Assembly: GCA_032622095.1 (NCBI GenBank)
Contig: CP136061.1
Coordinates: forward strand, 253,217,582-253,281,581
Length of the DNA: 64,000 bases
Source: Siphonodentalium dalli
Lineage: Eukaryota; Mollusca; Scaphopoda; Gadilida; Siphonodentaliidae
Direction: 5' to 3'
The notes below the pieces were generated by a model. The model did no database searches. It worked only from the letters and a program-made list of their open reading frames with translations, and was not told the origin of the DNA. Within the stretch, counting starts at the first letter, position 1. The number at the start of each line of letters is the position of its first letter. A program made the translations under genes and the position numbers. Of this stretch, positions 10,801 through 21,085 are shown piece after piece.

Positions 10801-13800
10801 GAGGCAGGTAAACTCGTGAATAGGAAAGACCTGCATATAGATAAACCCAAAATTGATCAGGGCACCCTGGTCATTACTCCAGACATAGATACGATACCAA
10901 TGTCCACTTCAAAAACCACCTCTCCTAGTGAGATGCAGACCACCCAACCTCAAAGTCATATTTACCAAAGTCAAACTCCCACGATCGAGAGGCAGAAAGA
11001 CTTTTTCACAACCCAATAACACCAGTGAACGGAAATGCTGTTCAATATGAAGGACATCACACAACGCAATGATTTTAGGGATCAAGATACAATTTTATTA
11101 CAATTTACACGCTTGTTCCTAGAAGTACAGTGTTATTGCTGTTCCATATTTACAAATCCGTATGGAACGTACGTTCCATACGCATCTCGTTGACGTACAT
11201 GACGTTCACCTCAACCATGAAACTGGAACTATTTAAATAAAAGAATCATCACACATGACAAACACGCCCTGTATGTGCCTAAATGAACCTTCTAATCCTG
11301 TATTTTTAATGGACGGATTCTAGGACGCGAAGCGTGTAATAAACACAGAACGACACGATGTGTAAATGGGTTTGTCGATACGGCACTCTTGCTGTCGCGG
11401 AAGGATAGAACTCGAGTCGCAAGCGCCTCTCGTTCTATCCTTCCGCGACAGCACTCGTGCCGTATCGACAAACCTATTTACACATCGTGTCGTTCTGTGT
11501 ATATCTCACACAAAACTATTTATCTACTTACATGCTATAAATGCAACTGCCAATACGTAGGGGGAGACTAAACGTAAATTTAGAACACTCCTAACAGAAC
11601 ACCCTCATCCTGATCAATATCAGACACAACAGAGATACTCACATAGCATTCTGGACACTTTAATCTACCAGACCACGATACAAACAACCTTTCATATCGG
11701 GTCATCGAGATCATGAATTGTGACCCAGAGAGCGAATCGGGAACCCAACCCTGCAAGACACTCACAATACACTGGATTCTCGCCTTCCATACACTGACCC
11801 CACTTGGTTCAACAGGAAGGAGTTTTAGTCATATCCATTATAATGATTTATCCTATTCATACACAGCCATAACCTGGAACTATTTAATGTGGGCAAACAA
11901 CGCATAGTTATGTGAACTTGTCATCGCAGGACTTGTAGAGGCCGCTGTTAGTTTCACGTCCCATTTATTGATTTAACTATGTTTTATGGAGGTTTTGGAT
12001 CAAGTAAGAAATATAATTTACACCCGTCCCTATAACTTCAACTCGTCAAGTAAATCAGACCTAATTTACTGGACTCGTTTTGTAATTTTTACTATAAACT
12101 GGGGATTTGTAGTAATATGATCATACATGCCATGTATATTATATGTATACTAGTAGTTCTACACATTAGTATTATGTGTAATATGATCTTACATGCCATG
12201 TATATTATATGTATACTAGTAGTTCTACACATTATGTTTTGTTGAGACACATGTGGCACCTCATCTGGTAAGGGATCTGAACTTCTCATCTTGATTTGAC
12301 ATTTTAATAATTAAAAAAATATATATGGTTGGACTGCATCGATTCATTGCGATTCCGATGCATCGCATTTTAAAGTTCACAATGCAATGCATCGCATTGG
12401 GAGGGTGCAATGCAAAAAAAATTTGTATATGCAGATCTGGCGACTGTATTACCTATTATAGCCTACTTGTAAAACCTGGCCATTTTTTCATTTTAGTTAG
12501 GTCTTGTAATTTACTTCAATGAATATGCTGAGGTGAACACTGATGAGAATAAACGTACTAAAAATGATTTAGTGGTTCATCTAGTTTTCACAGCCGTCAG
12601 TTGGCAAAAATTTGCATCGCATCATGAAGGTCTGAACTGTTGCAGCCCTAATATATGGTAGTTTGAAATTCAACTTGAACAATATACTTACGCTGACTAA
12701 ACGCTTGTAAACTTCAGCGATATCTCCTCCTTTCTGCATGGAGATGAGTCGCAAGTGATCTTCCTCATTGACCCAGACTAAGAATGTCTTATTTTTATTG
12801 AAGAAGATTCCTCGTCCATGGGGCCAGTCATCATATCCATTTGCTGCCTTCAGGAACCTTGTGTTGAAAAGTAGTTTAATTATATAACCTTACATACACG
12901 TATTACATGAGAGAGCGAATGCGGTTCGGTGCTATGCCCCGTTCTCAGTAATTATGTCCCATATTCTATGTGAATTAATTTTTGAATGCTGCCAAATTTC
13001 AACAAAAAATGGAGTGTATTTCTAAGTAATTCTATTTTATTATATATGATAGCGTATACTCGATATTCAGTCATATCATTATCGATATAAAATGTGCTGT
13101 TATGTGAAAAGTGTCGCACAAAACTACACTTTTATGACATTTCTATTCTAACACTGGCAAAAGTGTTATTATTTTCTTTTATCGCCATCACTGCAAGAGT
13201 AGTACCAAATCTCAATCAAGTGGTTACATAGTGTGATAATAATCATAGTATTCTTTTTCAAAAAAATAAAGTGTCCACTTTCTCTCTAGGGGCAGCTAGC
13301 TAGAATACCTAATAAATACTTAACATTGTGCGATAACCTTGGGTAATGAATAGCAATGACAGCCAGTAGGCTACATTGTTTGTGACCATCAGAGCTCATC
13401 AATATAAAGGGGCTAGCTGGTAAGACAGTCATCAAAAGAATTGTTTGTTATATACAAAGTGTCAAAGTCGCTCACTCGCTACTATTGAAATAGGTCATTG
13501 CCATTGAGGTCAGGTCCATGCTGACCAGTGAAGCAGGCCTCGGATTGGCTAACCATGCGAATTGGTGTGATAGGTCTGTTTGCCTCACTGTTACTCGGTG
13601 ATTTCACTCTGGATAACACTTTATGTATTGGATAAATATGGAATTATTGGTTATGTTTATTATTTTGCTTATTTATTGCTGGGGATTACCTTAATTTAAC
13701 CCTTCCATGATCGGAGCTTTCTGAAATTTTGCGAAAAACCTGTGCGAATGCATTCTCTTATATATATATGACGTACTCTCCCATAGGGAGCCTCGCATAT

Positions 13801-16800
13801 ATAAGAGAATACATTGGCCTAACAATATATTCCTTGACCTTCTAAGCCCTATGGGAGACTCGCATATAAGAGAATGCACTGGCACAGCGCAGCTCCCGTT
13901 ATGAAAGGGTTAAATTAAATTCTGATTGAACTTCGACAAAAAAGGCGACAGAACAACTTCCTATTATCTATTGAAGATAACATTCTGATTGACTCGACTC
14001 CTGGCAGTGCACTGAGCGCAGTGACAAATCTTACACGTGTTGTCAATGACACCATGCTCCATTCAAAATTTTGTCATCCAATCAGCGGCTAATACTGGTG
14101 AATTGAAAACTAAAGTTAGCAGCTCTCGGCCAATCAGAATGCGTGTTTCAGCCACAAAAATTTAACTTGAATTTAATACAATACATATTATAATATGACT
14201 TGTGTTTCTACTCCAGATACAGTATATAGCGATCAAAATATTCATATTATAAAATAATAACATGACTCGCGTTTCTATTCCAGGTACAGTATTGTGATCA
14301 TTTTCCGACTATCGAATCAATTTGATCAGATGTCATACCATGATACCATCATTCTTTATCTTAGAGATTGCGCATGCGCCTTCGTTGTAGGTTATAATTT
14401 AGAAATAACATTAAATTATGATAATTTCCTCAAGAATATACTAATAGTATAGCATAATGATGATATGAATGTGATATTATTCACAAAACACACTTTGTGT
14501 CCGAGAAAATACAGGCTGACTGTTGTTTAGTTTCTTGCAAAAAGTGCCGTAGATAAGCAGAATCACAATATTGTCGGTTGTAAAACCCCTAATTTGTTGC
14601 GCCTACAACTTACAACTCACAATACAACTCATCATAATATTCCTTATTTGGTATATATGACCAAATATAGATTAGGTGAAAATACTAACTGGATTGAAAA
14701 ATATTCATCTCTTTGCAAGAATAATTATATTATGTACACGTTTTCTGTCTGATCATTTCCCAATCATGAAGTAACATGGATTAATTAAATTAGCTTGATT
14801 TTGAACTGACAGCGGGTAGAATGTGTTGATTAAAATAAAAATTTGGTGTGATTTGAATGCGATTGTTGATTGTGCCAATATCTACACATTCCACAGAGAA
14901 ATGGAACATTTTCATTGGACGATATGGTAGTTCCAAGTGTTTGTCTATAAACAATCGTAACGTTTTTGATGTTTGTTTACATAACCAAGGTTACATTTGT
15001 GACAATAACATGCAATGTACGCGACATTTATGATTTGTATAAAAACAAGATCTGTCTATTAAATAATATTCTTTCTGTTTATGGCGGTTTTAGTGGATGT
15101 GACTATTCTAAAAACCTATATCCACAGGGAAGGCCGCCCATATCTTTAAAGGCTCACTTAATTTTCGTATCACCAGATCTGGCAGATCACATTATAATAC
15201 AATATCCAAAACAAAATTTATTGTAGTGGATTGACGGTAACATGGTGTGACATTGACTGCTTGGAGTTTATGTTCAACCATGTTGCGAAGGCGTCAATGT
15301 CCACCACAATAATGTTCACAAGAGTAGTGCAGGTGAGAATCTTTGGTCAGCTCAGTCACATTAACCCATCCATCGTTGACAACTTGACGTTAGTTTATTT
15401 TGCATAACCCATACGCAAAGGAACCAAAATTTTAAGCACTGATATGATCGCTATAGGATATATAGTGGTATTTGAGGAATAAAAACGTTAATAAATGAAT
15501 AAAAATAGTCACCTGTCATGGTCATTGAACAAGAAGTGATCCTCAGTGAGCTGCTTCTGGATCTCTTTTGTCATGCCAGTCAGAGGATAGTATGTTCCTG
15601 CTAATTCACCCTTCAGCGACTTTAGTGCTTCTACAGTGATCTTTTCCATCTTCAATCGATCCTGAATTCAAAATACATTCAAGAGGTGTATCTCTCCGGG
15701 CCACGATTACAACATCATTTTTTATAAAACCCAATTTCTAGACTACAAATAAAGTAATGCCCTAATTAATCGACTGCTTAACCACAGCAGAATTATGGGT
15801 AACTTTTCAGGATTTAGTCGGAAATATGGCTTGTTGCCATTCATCGGAAAGCTCCCCCAAGGGAGAGCTTTCCAGTGAATGACAACAAGTCATATTTTCA
15901 ACTAAATCCTGAAAAGTTACCCATAATTCTGCTGTGGTTAAGCAGTCGATTAATCAGGGCATTACTGTAGCTGTTTTGTGAATAAAATACAGATAAAACT
16001 GAAGATTGTGTATTTTATAATTTTTATTATTTGTCTATAAAGACATAACAAACTGAAAGTGGTTTATTTATGTTGTAATGAAATTTGCCTTAGCCCTTGA
16101 TTGAGGGTGCTAGCAAGATAGAGTTCTCCCTCTTGGTATTCTCCAGATGTTTCCACGATATGACAGAGTTTCTGTTCTCGGGCCTCTAATAGGCCCTTGG
16201 GCTGTTAATCATTCCCAATAAACTGTCAATCATTCGTTAATAAACTATAACGCCCTAAAAAATCATGTTATTGGTATATTCTTGGCATAAATTTAAAAAC
16301 AAAAGAAAACATTACTTGTAATAGATTTTGTGGCAAATACCTATAAACCATTAATGAGTAAAATTTTGACACCTCGAGAAGCAGAAGACGGTGTCATTCG
16401 ACATTCGCACATGTTATTTATTATTTCAACTTATTTGATAGGTGGAAATTCAATAGCTTTCTATTGACAGTCGAATACATTGAACCAAGTTGAGGTCCTT
16501 TAAAGAATTCATTGGAGAACTGTGACATGGTATCATTGTCATTTGCAATACTAGATCATACTAGTAAGGCAGAGGGTAACATCATTTATATAGAATATTT
16601 AGACTGGTTGGCTAAGTTAAAGAAGACCTGTCTGTCCCATGGTCAAGTATATGTGAAATACTAATTAGTATGTTAGGGATGTGGTTAGAGGGTTCCCATT
16701 GGGGGAGTGTCCACCTTTAAATTTCCAATGGCACCAAATGAACTAGACCAAACTCAGGACTCAGGCATGAGATTTTCCAACTGTTGAACATATTTTTAAG

Positions 16801-18445
16801 TTGATGGGGGGGGGGCGCTTTGACAACCCCACCCAAATCCCCTGACTATTGACTAATACACATTCTTACTTGTTTAGTTGAGGTCGGTGGGAATCCAAAT
16901 TGGTCATGGCTTCTGCCGACACGTATGCGAGTTGATACAATGTACTTTCCAGATGGATCCATGTCTTTAAATCCTAGGTTGTTCATTGGACCAAAGTTAC
17001 ACTTGGGGTGGGTAATTTCACCCTCGACTGAGTGGTATTCACGAATCACAGGATCGAAAATGTCAGCAAACACTGTGTATGCATGTGGATCAGAAGCATA
17101 GAGTCCAACACCACTGTCGGGATTCTGACATCCTACAATAAATAAACAAAACAAGGATGAAAACTAGTTTGGAAAACAGGCCCTCATCTGGGCCACCCCC
17201 GCATGACTGCTTTCGCAGCAACAGAACTTCAGAAGGGTGTGCACTACTAATACTAGTACTAGTAATACTAATAGTACTATCATGACTGAAGTCTGGACTA
17301 CCCCACCCCCATTGAAATGGGGGCCAATGGCAATGCCCCATGATCCAACAAACTGACTTCAAATTAAAATTCAAGTAAAACATAACCCACAATCACAATG
17401 GCCACATGAAAAATTTCAATTAATTTATAAAATAAAATATTTAAATTTATAAATATTTTAATTTTAATTTAAATAAATAATTATTCTTATTTAAGTTAAC
17501 TTTATTGTCTTTAGTTTAGCCGTTTAGCAAAGTTTAGTCATAAATCCTAAATAAAAAAAAACGAAACAAAACCCAGAAAAACAAACAAAAGTTAATTTTA
17601 ATTTGACACACCTTATTACTGTCACACAGTCACAATACTCACATGTTCAAGAGAAGCGACCCATTAATTTAGACTAGTACATGTGAAGTGGAATAATAAA
17701 CTGAAACAGCCCTGGGAATTAGCCTAGGCAATAGGCAATGCCTAGGTAGTAGGTAAAAGCAGAGGCAAAATCAGTTTGCCTAGGCAATTATATTGCCTAG
17801 GTAAAACAAGTTCATTGGGTTACTAAAATTGATTTGTGTCTATCAGAAATAGAACCTCTGAGTCTTTAGTCTTTAGCCAAAATGACTTCCTTAAGTTAAG
17901 TTAAATCACTCTTTACATAATAATTAATATTGTCCTAAATTAAAATTGTTTCCATGGCACTGGGCCATTAATGATTAACTAGCTTAGTAGCTATCCATAA
18001 GGGCACTAGTTTTGGAGATGATTTGTGGAATGTATGTATGAGTAGTGGCCTGGAAATGTTCTCCAAAATAACTAAGCATTTCACTGATTTTCAGGTTATT
18101 ATTGAATCATATTGATAATTGAAATTGAGATGGCAATATTGTTGCAAAATTGCCTAGGTAAAATCTGTTTTTGCCTAGGCCGATTTCTTTCACCTAGGCA
18201 AAAATATTGCCTATGCAAATTTTCCTTAATTCCCAGGGCTGCTGAAAATAAAACAAAGTAAAAGTCAAACATAATTTAAAAAGTATTAAAACCATACCTG
18301 ACCGCATGCAATCAGCGAGAGTTCCGCCGAACTTTGTCTTCAAATTCTTCAATCTATCAAAAATACTTTCGGATAGATTCCTCTTCAGCAAGGACTTGCA
18401 GGTAGTTGCATTCTTCAGCTTTGTCCAATAGTCTTCCGCGCTCAT
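7659..18445 (-). CDS. AK: Arginine kinase, complete six-exon gene
   Basis: Transfers phosphate between ATP and L-arginine in the cytosol, buffering ATP; it is the invertebrate counterpart of creatine kinase. Joining six exons (18298-18445, 16870-17132, 15513-15661, 12692-12857, 9763-9943, 7659-7807), all with GT/AG borders and matching phases (1,0,2,0,1), gives 1056 nt, or 351 residues, within the usual range for this family. Residues 1-90 form the ATP-guanido N-terminal domain, with the substrate-specificity loop SGVGLYA at 56-62. Nucleotide-binding arginines lie in STRIRVGRS (116-124). NEEDH (217-221) carries the catalytic Glu and is followed by Arg223. The reactive cysteine is Cys265 in [15 protein letters not shown] (306-310) is the flexible loop. 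No key residue is missing and no frame is broken, so the gene is probably functional. All five introns contain transposon-derived hairpins. Confidence 0.97.
7983..8287. mobile_element. Foldback/MITE in AK intron 5
   Basis: About 305 bp with inverted arms: GCCACCGCAGACGCTGCGAT...AATCGTAAGTGGGG...AGGTGGAG on the left against CTCCACCTGCGATTTTCCCC...GACGCTTCGATTAAAATCG-type sequence on the right. No clear target duplication. Confidence 0.75.
8513..8880. mobile_element. TTAACCC MITE with two inverted hairpin cores
   Basis: Ends TTAACCCTTTACCCAACA (left) and its reverse complement (right), with TTAA at both edges. Inside are two near-perfect 80-bp palindromes (8654-8735 and 8772-8857), themselves reverse complements of each other, so the element is a palindrome of palindromes. 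It lies in AK intron 5. The ORF at 8631-8918 is a by-product of the palindromes. Confidence 0.88.
9763..9943 (-). CDS. AK: Arginine kinase exon 5
   Basis: Acceptor ATTCCAG, donor GTAATT, exit phase 1. Encodes residues 243-302 with the reactive Cys265 ([18 protein letters not shown]) and Arg274. Confidence 0.95.
10430..10676. mobile_element. TTAACCC MITE with collapsed hairpin core
   Basis: Starts TTAACCCTTTCAGTGTCAGG and ends CCTTCAAAGGGTTAA. Near 10586-10628 the core is reduced to a loopless palindrome (CCAATGCATTCTCTTATATA then TAAGAGAATGCATTGG). It shares its outer ends with 54861-55038 (TTTCAGTGCCA). Lies in AK intron 4. Confidence 0.8.
11343..11500. mobile_element. Near-perfect hairpin MITE, 158 bp
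   Basis: Arms of about 75 bp: ACACAGAACGACACGATGTG ... GTCGCGGAAGGATAGAACTC pairs with its inverse. A second small palindrome (TATGGAACGTACGTTCCATA) lies just upstream at 11161-11180. The short ORFs across it are artefacts. Confidence 0.85.
11505..11830 (+). pseudogene. Penelope-like GIY-YIG endonuclease relic
   Basis: Broken coding sequence resembling the C-terminal GIY-YIG endonuclease of Penelope-like retroelements. Visible in order: [14 protein letters not shown] (the C..C..QYVGET hallmark), then after a one-base frameshift ETKRKF and LLTEH, and in a third frame [19 protein letters not shown] and [13 protein letters not shown]. The order matches the family, in which an R..EH block follows and a W-I-x-x-L-x-T-x-x-P-x-G stretch closes the domain. 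At least two frameshifts and no attached reverse transcriptase. It sits in AK intron 4 on the opposite strand. Alternative: a standalone GIY-YIG gene fragment. Confidence 0.6.
12113..12240. repeat. 66-bp direct duplication
   Basis: TACATGCCATGTATATTATA then TGTATACTAGTAGTTCTACA occurs twice, 66 bp apart, inside AK intron 4. Confidence 0.85.
12692..12857 (-). CDS. AK: Arginine kinase exon 4
   Basis: Acceptor ACACAAG, donor GTAAGT. Encodes residues 188-242 ([20 protein letters not shown] to YKRLVS) with the NEEDH catalytic motif. Confidence 0.95.
13696..13913. mobile_element. TTAACCC MITE in AK intron 3
   Basis: Left end TTAACCCTTCCATGATCGGA, right end CCCGTTATGAAAGGGTTAA, TTAA at both edges. 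It holds two diverged copies of the hairpin core (AATGCATTCTCTTATATATA and CATATAAGAGAATGCACTGG). The minus-strand ORF at 13691-13885 is a by-product. Confidence 0.82.
15513..15661 (-). CDS. AK: Arginine kinase exon 3
   Basis: Acceptor ...TTCAG, phase 0 entry, donor GTGACT leaving two bases (AG). Encodes [20 protein letters not shown] to [11 protein letters not shown], the start of the catalytic domain. Confidence 0.95.
15752..15967. mobile_element. Hairpin MITE in AK intron 2
   Basis: About 95-bp inverted arms: AGTAATGCCCTAATTAATCG ... ATTATGGGTAACTTTTCAGG pair with the right half; short centre CTCCCCCAAGGGAGAG. Very high arm identity suggests recent origin. Confidence 0.88.
16870..17132 (-). 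CDS. AK: Arginine kinase exon 2
   Basis: Acceptor TTTATTGTAG, phase 1 entry, donor GTAAGA. Encodes residues 51-137 from [15 protein letters not shown] to FPPTSTKQ, including the substrate-specificity loop and the first two nucleotide-binding arginines (118 and 120). Confidence 0.95.
17707..18241. mobile_element. hAT-like element in AK intron 1, 6-bp TSD
   Basis: 535 bp; left end CAGCCCTGGGAATTAGCCTA, right end TTAATTCCCAGGGCTG. The flank CTGAAA is present on both sides (17701-17706, 18242-18247). Subterminal TTGCCTAGG/CCTAGGCAA motifs are repeated at least eight times in both orientations, as expected of transposase-binding repeats. No transposase. Confidence 0.82.
18298..18445 (-). CDS. AK: Arginine kinase exon 1
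   Basis: Starts at ATG (18445) with [16 protein letters not shown] and ends in ...ADCMRS plus one base of a Gly codon, followed by donor GTATGG. This is the all-helical N-terminal domain. The start is chosen because it gives the normal N-terminus. A TIR element (17707-18241) ends 56 bp downstream of the donor, inside intron 1. Confidence 0.95.
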
Positions 18446-18559
18446 ATTGAAATTATTATGATTGACTATCAGCCAACAACAGAAACACCGGTGTTATCAC
18501 AACTTGGCACAACTTCCCCAAGCGAAAACTCAACAAAACTGAAGTGAATGTTGCCTTCC

Positions 18560-20090
18560 AACGTTAGTGTACTTGGTAACTACTTGTGACGTAATTAGTT
18601 TCACGTAAGTTGCCAAGGGATTTGACGTAATCACCAGCAAGCTCGCGCAATTTCGCGCACTCTTTCACTCCGGTAGATTATCCTTGGATAACATTCACAT
18701 TGATTCGTATCCGGATCGCTCATGCAATGCAGAGGGTCGGTCGCACCCAGCGATTTTTCTGTCGACTCAGGCTGGATTATGGATTTATTCCCCAGCGGAG
18801 TTCGCCTTGCTTTGAGTTATTTCCACTCGGCTCATTGTGTGCGTTGGAACGATCCAATCCATACACATAAGGATCCATAAGGATCGGGTGGATGTGGCTT
18901 AAGAGTACCGTACGAGATCACACCATGTACGTATGGTACCAGCCGCGGCCCTGAAAATACCACATATTGAGGGGCTGTACACAAGACGAGAGAATGCAGA
19001 TGAAGCTGGAGTCAGGCACTATTGAACCTATAATCCACCAACTCCTCAATATATGTACTACCACAGAAGAAGACATTATAATGTTATGTTAAAAACAGTG
19101 TTTCAGAAGCTGTTTTATACGGCAGCGTAGAACCGCCACCTCTTTTGTTACTAACTTGTTTAAACAAGTTAACTAACTTGTTTAATCCAGTTAGCTAACT
19201 TGTTTAATCAAGTTATCTAACTTAATTGTTTAATCAAGTTAGCTAACTTGTTTAATCAAGTTAGCTAACTTGTTTAATCAAGTTAGCTAACTTGTTTAAC
19301 TCATTCAATGCCAGGTTCCCTGGGGAAAACGGATGGCTGAGTGCCAGGTTTCCTGGGGGAAAAGCCATCATTTACACTAACTAGATATTTACTTTGATTA
19401 TTCAATATTGGAAAGAATCGAATTGACAGCAAATATTGATATTATAGGCCCTACTCACGAAGTTCTTTAAAAGTCGAATTTCGGTAATACAGTGTCATCA
19501 CAGCTCCCAAATTTCACGTTGCCATGGCAACGAGTACTTCAAATTGACATCGATTGTATGAAATTACAAATGTGTTGTTTTGTGTGGCCATCTAACCAAT
19601 ACATTCTGTGCAGTTTTAGACATTAATTTTGCTGGTGGAATAACATAGCATTATGTTATGGCAAAGATCGGAATGGGGGGGGGGGGGGTGATTAGTGAGA
19701 CCTAACGAATTTTCTAAATGGGATCTGACGTTTTTACAATAACCAATTTCCTAGAAAAGTAGATGGCAAACCGAAACAATTTGAAAATCAATTGTTTCCG
19801 TTCTATAGGCCTACAACAATCGTACTTTCGCTGTGCGGCGTATACTAGTTTCCTGTTCGTGTGGTACACGTAGCCACATGTATGGCGTCAGTGACACATT
19901 TTGGGCAATCGGAGTAACCCGGTGACAATTCAATCGAATTCAGCACATAGAAAAACCCCTCACTACCAAATTTCCGTTCGATATCTTAAAACATGTAAGA
20001 GCAATATATTGACAATGTTTCCTGTAGTAATTTATCATTGTAATTTCACAGTGGTGCAAGATCGGTGGAGAAAACGGTGGAGAGTTTCAA
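18560..20090. other. Intergenic between AK and zinc-finger locus
   Basis: Upstream of arginine kinase, so its promoter should lie near 18450-18700, but no core promoter motif is convincing. Contains the palindromic minisatellite at 19148-19302, two phrases of the form TGCCAGGTT(C/T)CCTGGGG at 19309-19360, and a G-run at 19676-19688. Confidence 0.4.
19148..19302. repeat. 26-bp self-complementary minisatellite
   Basis: Unit TAACTTGTTTAATCAAGTTAGC, about six copies. Each unit is close to its own reverse complement, so the whole array can fold either way. Confidence 0.85.
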
Positions 20091-20091
20091 G

Positions 20092-20112
20092 ATGGCGACG
20101 GAAAAAAGTAGC
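20092..20112 (+). CDS. Possible short first coding exon
   Basis: ATGGCGACGGAAAAAAGTAGC (MATEKSS) followed by donor GTAAGG. The context CAAGATGGCGAC resembles the TISU initiator found just downstream of transcription starts in genes with short 5' UTRs. Whether it joins the zinc-finger sequence at 21086 is unclear: the best acceptor (before 21084) does not keep the frame. Weakly supported. Confidence 0.25.
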
Positions 20113-21085
20113 GTAAGGTACGCACGTGGTTCAACTCAATGAATGTTTTCTGTCATTTAAGTAATTAATTTCACTACGACAAAGTTGCACGGGCAGTCGA
20201 ATTGTGTGTGGCATATATTCGACATGTTGTTCAATTGATATTAAGTATTTTAAGTGTGCTAGAAAGGTCAACATCTGGTGAAATATTTTGAGATTCGTGC
20301 ATTTGTGTGCATAAATTGTGAATCAGACGGAATCCTAACGGTTGTGTTTGCTAGAGGATATGAAGTTACACGCGTAATGGAATTTATACTTAACATCTCA
20401 CTTAGGACTAATTAAATTGGTAAAAATGAAATTATTTTCCAAATTGTCAAAATGGCGGTGTAGATGAAGACAAATTACACAATAATGATGACGGTGCAGA
20501 GTACAATATTTATGATAGTGTAGATTATTTTCTAAATTCAAATACCTGGATGTAATTATAAGCAATCAACGTCGTTTGTGGTGTCATTTCTGGCGTAGAC
20601 CTAACTATCAATGTCAGGCATTATATAGGCATACGGTATAGGCTATTTTGTACGGCAATTTCGGCTTCTGACACCTACATTGGCCTATGCATAAATGACA
20701 TGGCAAACGACGTTGATTCCATGCATAATTATATTGTCTAGCGCACAGAGCAAAATATACCATCAATTTGCATTTATGCTCGGAAAAGTCTTTTTATTGG
20801 AACGTAATGAATTTTAAAATATTAAAGGTTCTAGATATGATCAGTTGGATTGTATCGGTGTCCGGTGATCATGGATGAAGGTCATGAAGACCATGCTTCT
20901 ATAGTGGAAGTTATAACTATAATAGCTATATGCCTACTTAATAGAGATGACAAACATAAGAAATTATTTTTATTAAGAGTAATTTGGGACTCTTTCGCCA
21001 CGTCCCTGTATACACATATTGAACTTTGCTCTCCACAACCTCACTTGTGATTATTTCGTTGTTTTTTTATTTCGGAATTGAAGCA

